Assembly: GCA_023665865.1 (NCBI GenBank)
Contig: JAMPDC010000001.1
Location: forward strand, 2,364,021-2,428,020
Direction: 5' to 3'
Length of the DNA stretch: 64,000 bases
DNA from: Staphylococcus sp.
GTDB lineage: Bacteria; Bacteroidota; Bacteroidia; Bacteroidales; Muribaculaceae
Both the position numbers and the translations under genes were made by a program. The notes below the pieces were generated by a model. It was not told where the DNA came from. It saw only the letters and a list, made by a program, of their open reading frames with translations, and did no database searches. Positions 63,350 to 64,000 of this stretch are shown one piece after another. Each line of letters begins with the position of its first letter. Positions within the stretch are counted from its first letter, which is position 1.

Positions 63350-63357
63350 CAAAATTA
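63350..63357 (-). promoter_or_regulatory. sulP promoter -7 box
   Basis: The minus strand reads TAATTTTG here. Between it and the sulP start are a CCTTTGGT direct repeat (63262-63269 and 63277-63284) and a small GCATG-TC-CATGC hairpin, giving an unusually long and structured leader. Confidence 0.5.
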
Positions 63358-63383
63358 CTTAAAAATATCTAAATAGCCATTAA

Positions 63384-63416
63384 AAAATCGCCATTATTGT
63401 GAATAATGACGATTTT
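63384..63416 (-). terminator. intrinsic terminator of the arginase-family gene
   Basis: On the minus strand AAAATCGTCATTATT, a CAC loop and AATAATGGCGATTTT form a 15-bp stem with one G-U pair, followed by further Ts. It lies about 50 bases after the stop of the gene at 63468. Confidence 0.75.
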
Positions 63417-63467
63417 GCATCTAAAATATTGAGCAACGATAAATATTTTAAACGTTCAGCACCAGAA

Positions 63468-64000
63468 CTACTTTAACAAAGGAAGTTGGGCAAGCATCTT
63501 TTTCAAACGTATTGCAAGACGAGGCATTGGTTCAGCGATAGTCAATGCAACGATTTCTTTAGCTGCGGAAATGTCATTTATCACCCGTACCACCTCATGA
63601 AGTTTTAACCCACCCGCCGGGCCATCTGCAACTGCGGCAAGTATGTCGGCCGGATCCATTACATCCATGTCAAAATGCACCATTACTTTGGACTTGCCAT
63701 TACTTTTTAACCAATCTATGAGCATTGATGAATCGTCAGCAATTTCGTTGGGAGAGAAATGTGTGATCCTCAAATCATCCACTCTCCTCTCTATGTAAGG
63801 ATACTCACATTCACGCAATCCCACAATACAAACATCCGTCGGAGACACTTTTGCCGGTAGTAACTCTCTGATTTCACTATCACCCATACCCATGCAAGCC
63901 GTAAGAGCCATCGCATGATACCCGTTGTAGTCGTCGCCGGGAAGAGTTATGTCAGGATGCGCGTCAATCCACACGATTGCGACATCTCCATTATACTTCC
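63468..64000 (-). CDS. arginase/agmatinase/formiminoglutamase family enzyme, C-terminal part
   Basis: The minus-strand frame runs in from the right edge without a stop, so the N-terminus lies outside the window; an in-frame GTG at 63974 is not the true start, because the conserved VAIVWIDAHPD strand begins before it. About 176 residues are visible. Both metal-ligand motifs of the ureohydrolase family are present: DAHPD and HFDMDVMDP. The rest (GPAGGLKLHEVVRVINDI, ALTIAEPMPRL) fits the family's C-terminal fold. Whether it hydrolyses arginine, agmatine or formiminoglutamate cannot be decided. The terminator at 63384 ends its transcript. Confidence 0.85.
   Translation of the reverse strand, partial: KYNGDVAIVWIDAHPDITLPGDDYNGYHAMALTACMGMGDSEIRELLPAKVSPTDVCIVGLRECEYPYIERRVDDLRITHFSPNEIADDSSMLIDWLKSNGKSKVMVHFDMDVMDPADILAAVADGPAGGLKLHEVVRVINDISAAKEIVALTIAEPMPRLAIRLKKMLAQLPLLK

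Overview
The window reads as chromosome of a Bacteroidales bacterium, most likely a Muribaculaceae-like gut commensal. This is an inference from gene content and signals: Bacteroidetes-type promoters with a TAnnTTTG box near -7 (several with TTTG exactly 20 bases upstream), almost no Shine-Dalgarno sequences, TonB-type outer-membrane barrels, CarboxypepD_reg-like domains, the ftsK-lolA-trxB and mreBCD-mrdA-rodA orders, a Rpb6/omega-type RNA polymerase subunit and a carboxyspermidine dehydrogenase. Nearly everything is core chromosome. I found no insertion sequence, prophage, CRISPR array or integrative element.

Layout. 1-6.8 kb: the tail of an outer-membrane barrel, then a leftward operon (sensor kinase, OmpR-type regulator, small barrel protein, secreted CarboxypepD_reg-domain protein) divergent from a TonB-type barrel protein; the intergenic region holds a four-part 11-bp-phased repeat that looks like the regulator's operator. 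6.9-19.8 kb: ftsK-lolA, trxB, a GNAT enzyme, recR divergent from panC-panD, ffh-folD-capA-like, and htpG behind a sigma-54-type promoter. 20-31.4 kb: a 73-residue unknown, a secreted GHL10 hydrolase divergent from bamD, an omega-like subunit, rpsO, purH and the rod-shape operon mreB-mreC-mreD-mrdA-rodA. 31.5-38.3 kb: an MFS transporter, an AI-2E family permease, two tRNA-Pro(GGG) genes on a duplicated promoter-tRNA-terminator unit, rplU-rpmA, a SpoU methyltransferase and clpP-clpX. 38.3-49.2 kb: recQ, a lone ftsE, an NDH-2 type NADH dehydrogenase, argS, a Bax-inhibitor-1 protein, carboxyspermidine dehydrogenase and a large secreted beta-helix protein. 49.4-52.4 kb: a pRiA4b-ORF3-like acidic protein, then a leftward B3/B4-domain, TsaC-like and FemAB-like set. 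52.5-61.4 kb: a lipooligosaccharide core cluster (Kdo transferase, LpxL-like acyltransferase, KdsB-like cytidylyltransferase, GT90- and GT9-type glycosyltransferases, two LTA-synthase-type phosphotransferases). 61.5-64 kb: a SulP permease and the C-terminal part of an arginase-family enzyme.

How it fits together. Large parts serve envelope growth and maintenance: FtsK, LolA and BamD for division and outer-membrane assembly, MreBCD-PBP2-RodA for elongation, and the 52-61 kb cluster for the lipid A-Kdo-core and its likely phospho-substitution. The left-end two-component locus probably senses an envelope condition and adjusts outer-membrane proteins. No wholly novel system is obvious. The most testable new points are cis-regulatory (4673-4712, 17648-17665, 6887-6931, 21886-21920, 42721-42758, 41206-41227), the duplicated tRNA unit, and the substrates of the paired phosphotransferases. 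No gene-free stretch exceeds 300 bases; the longest gaps (42532-42817, 23620-23889, 63207-63467) are described through their promoters and hairpins.
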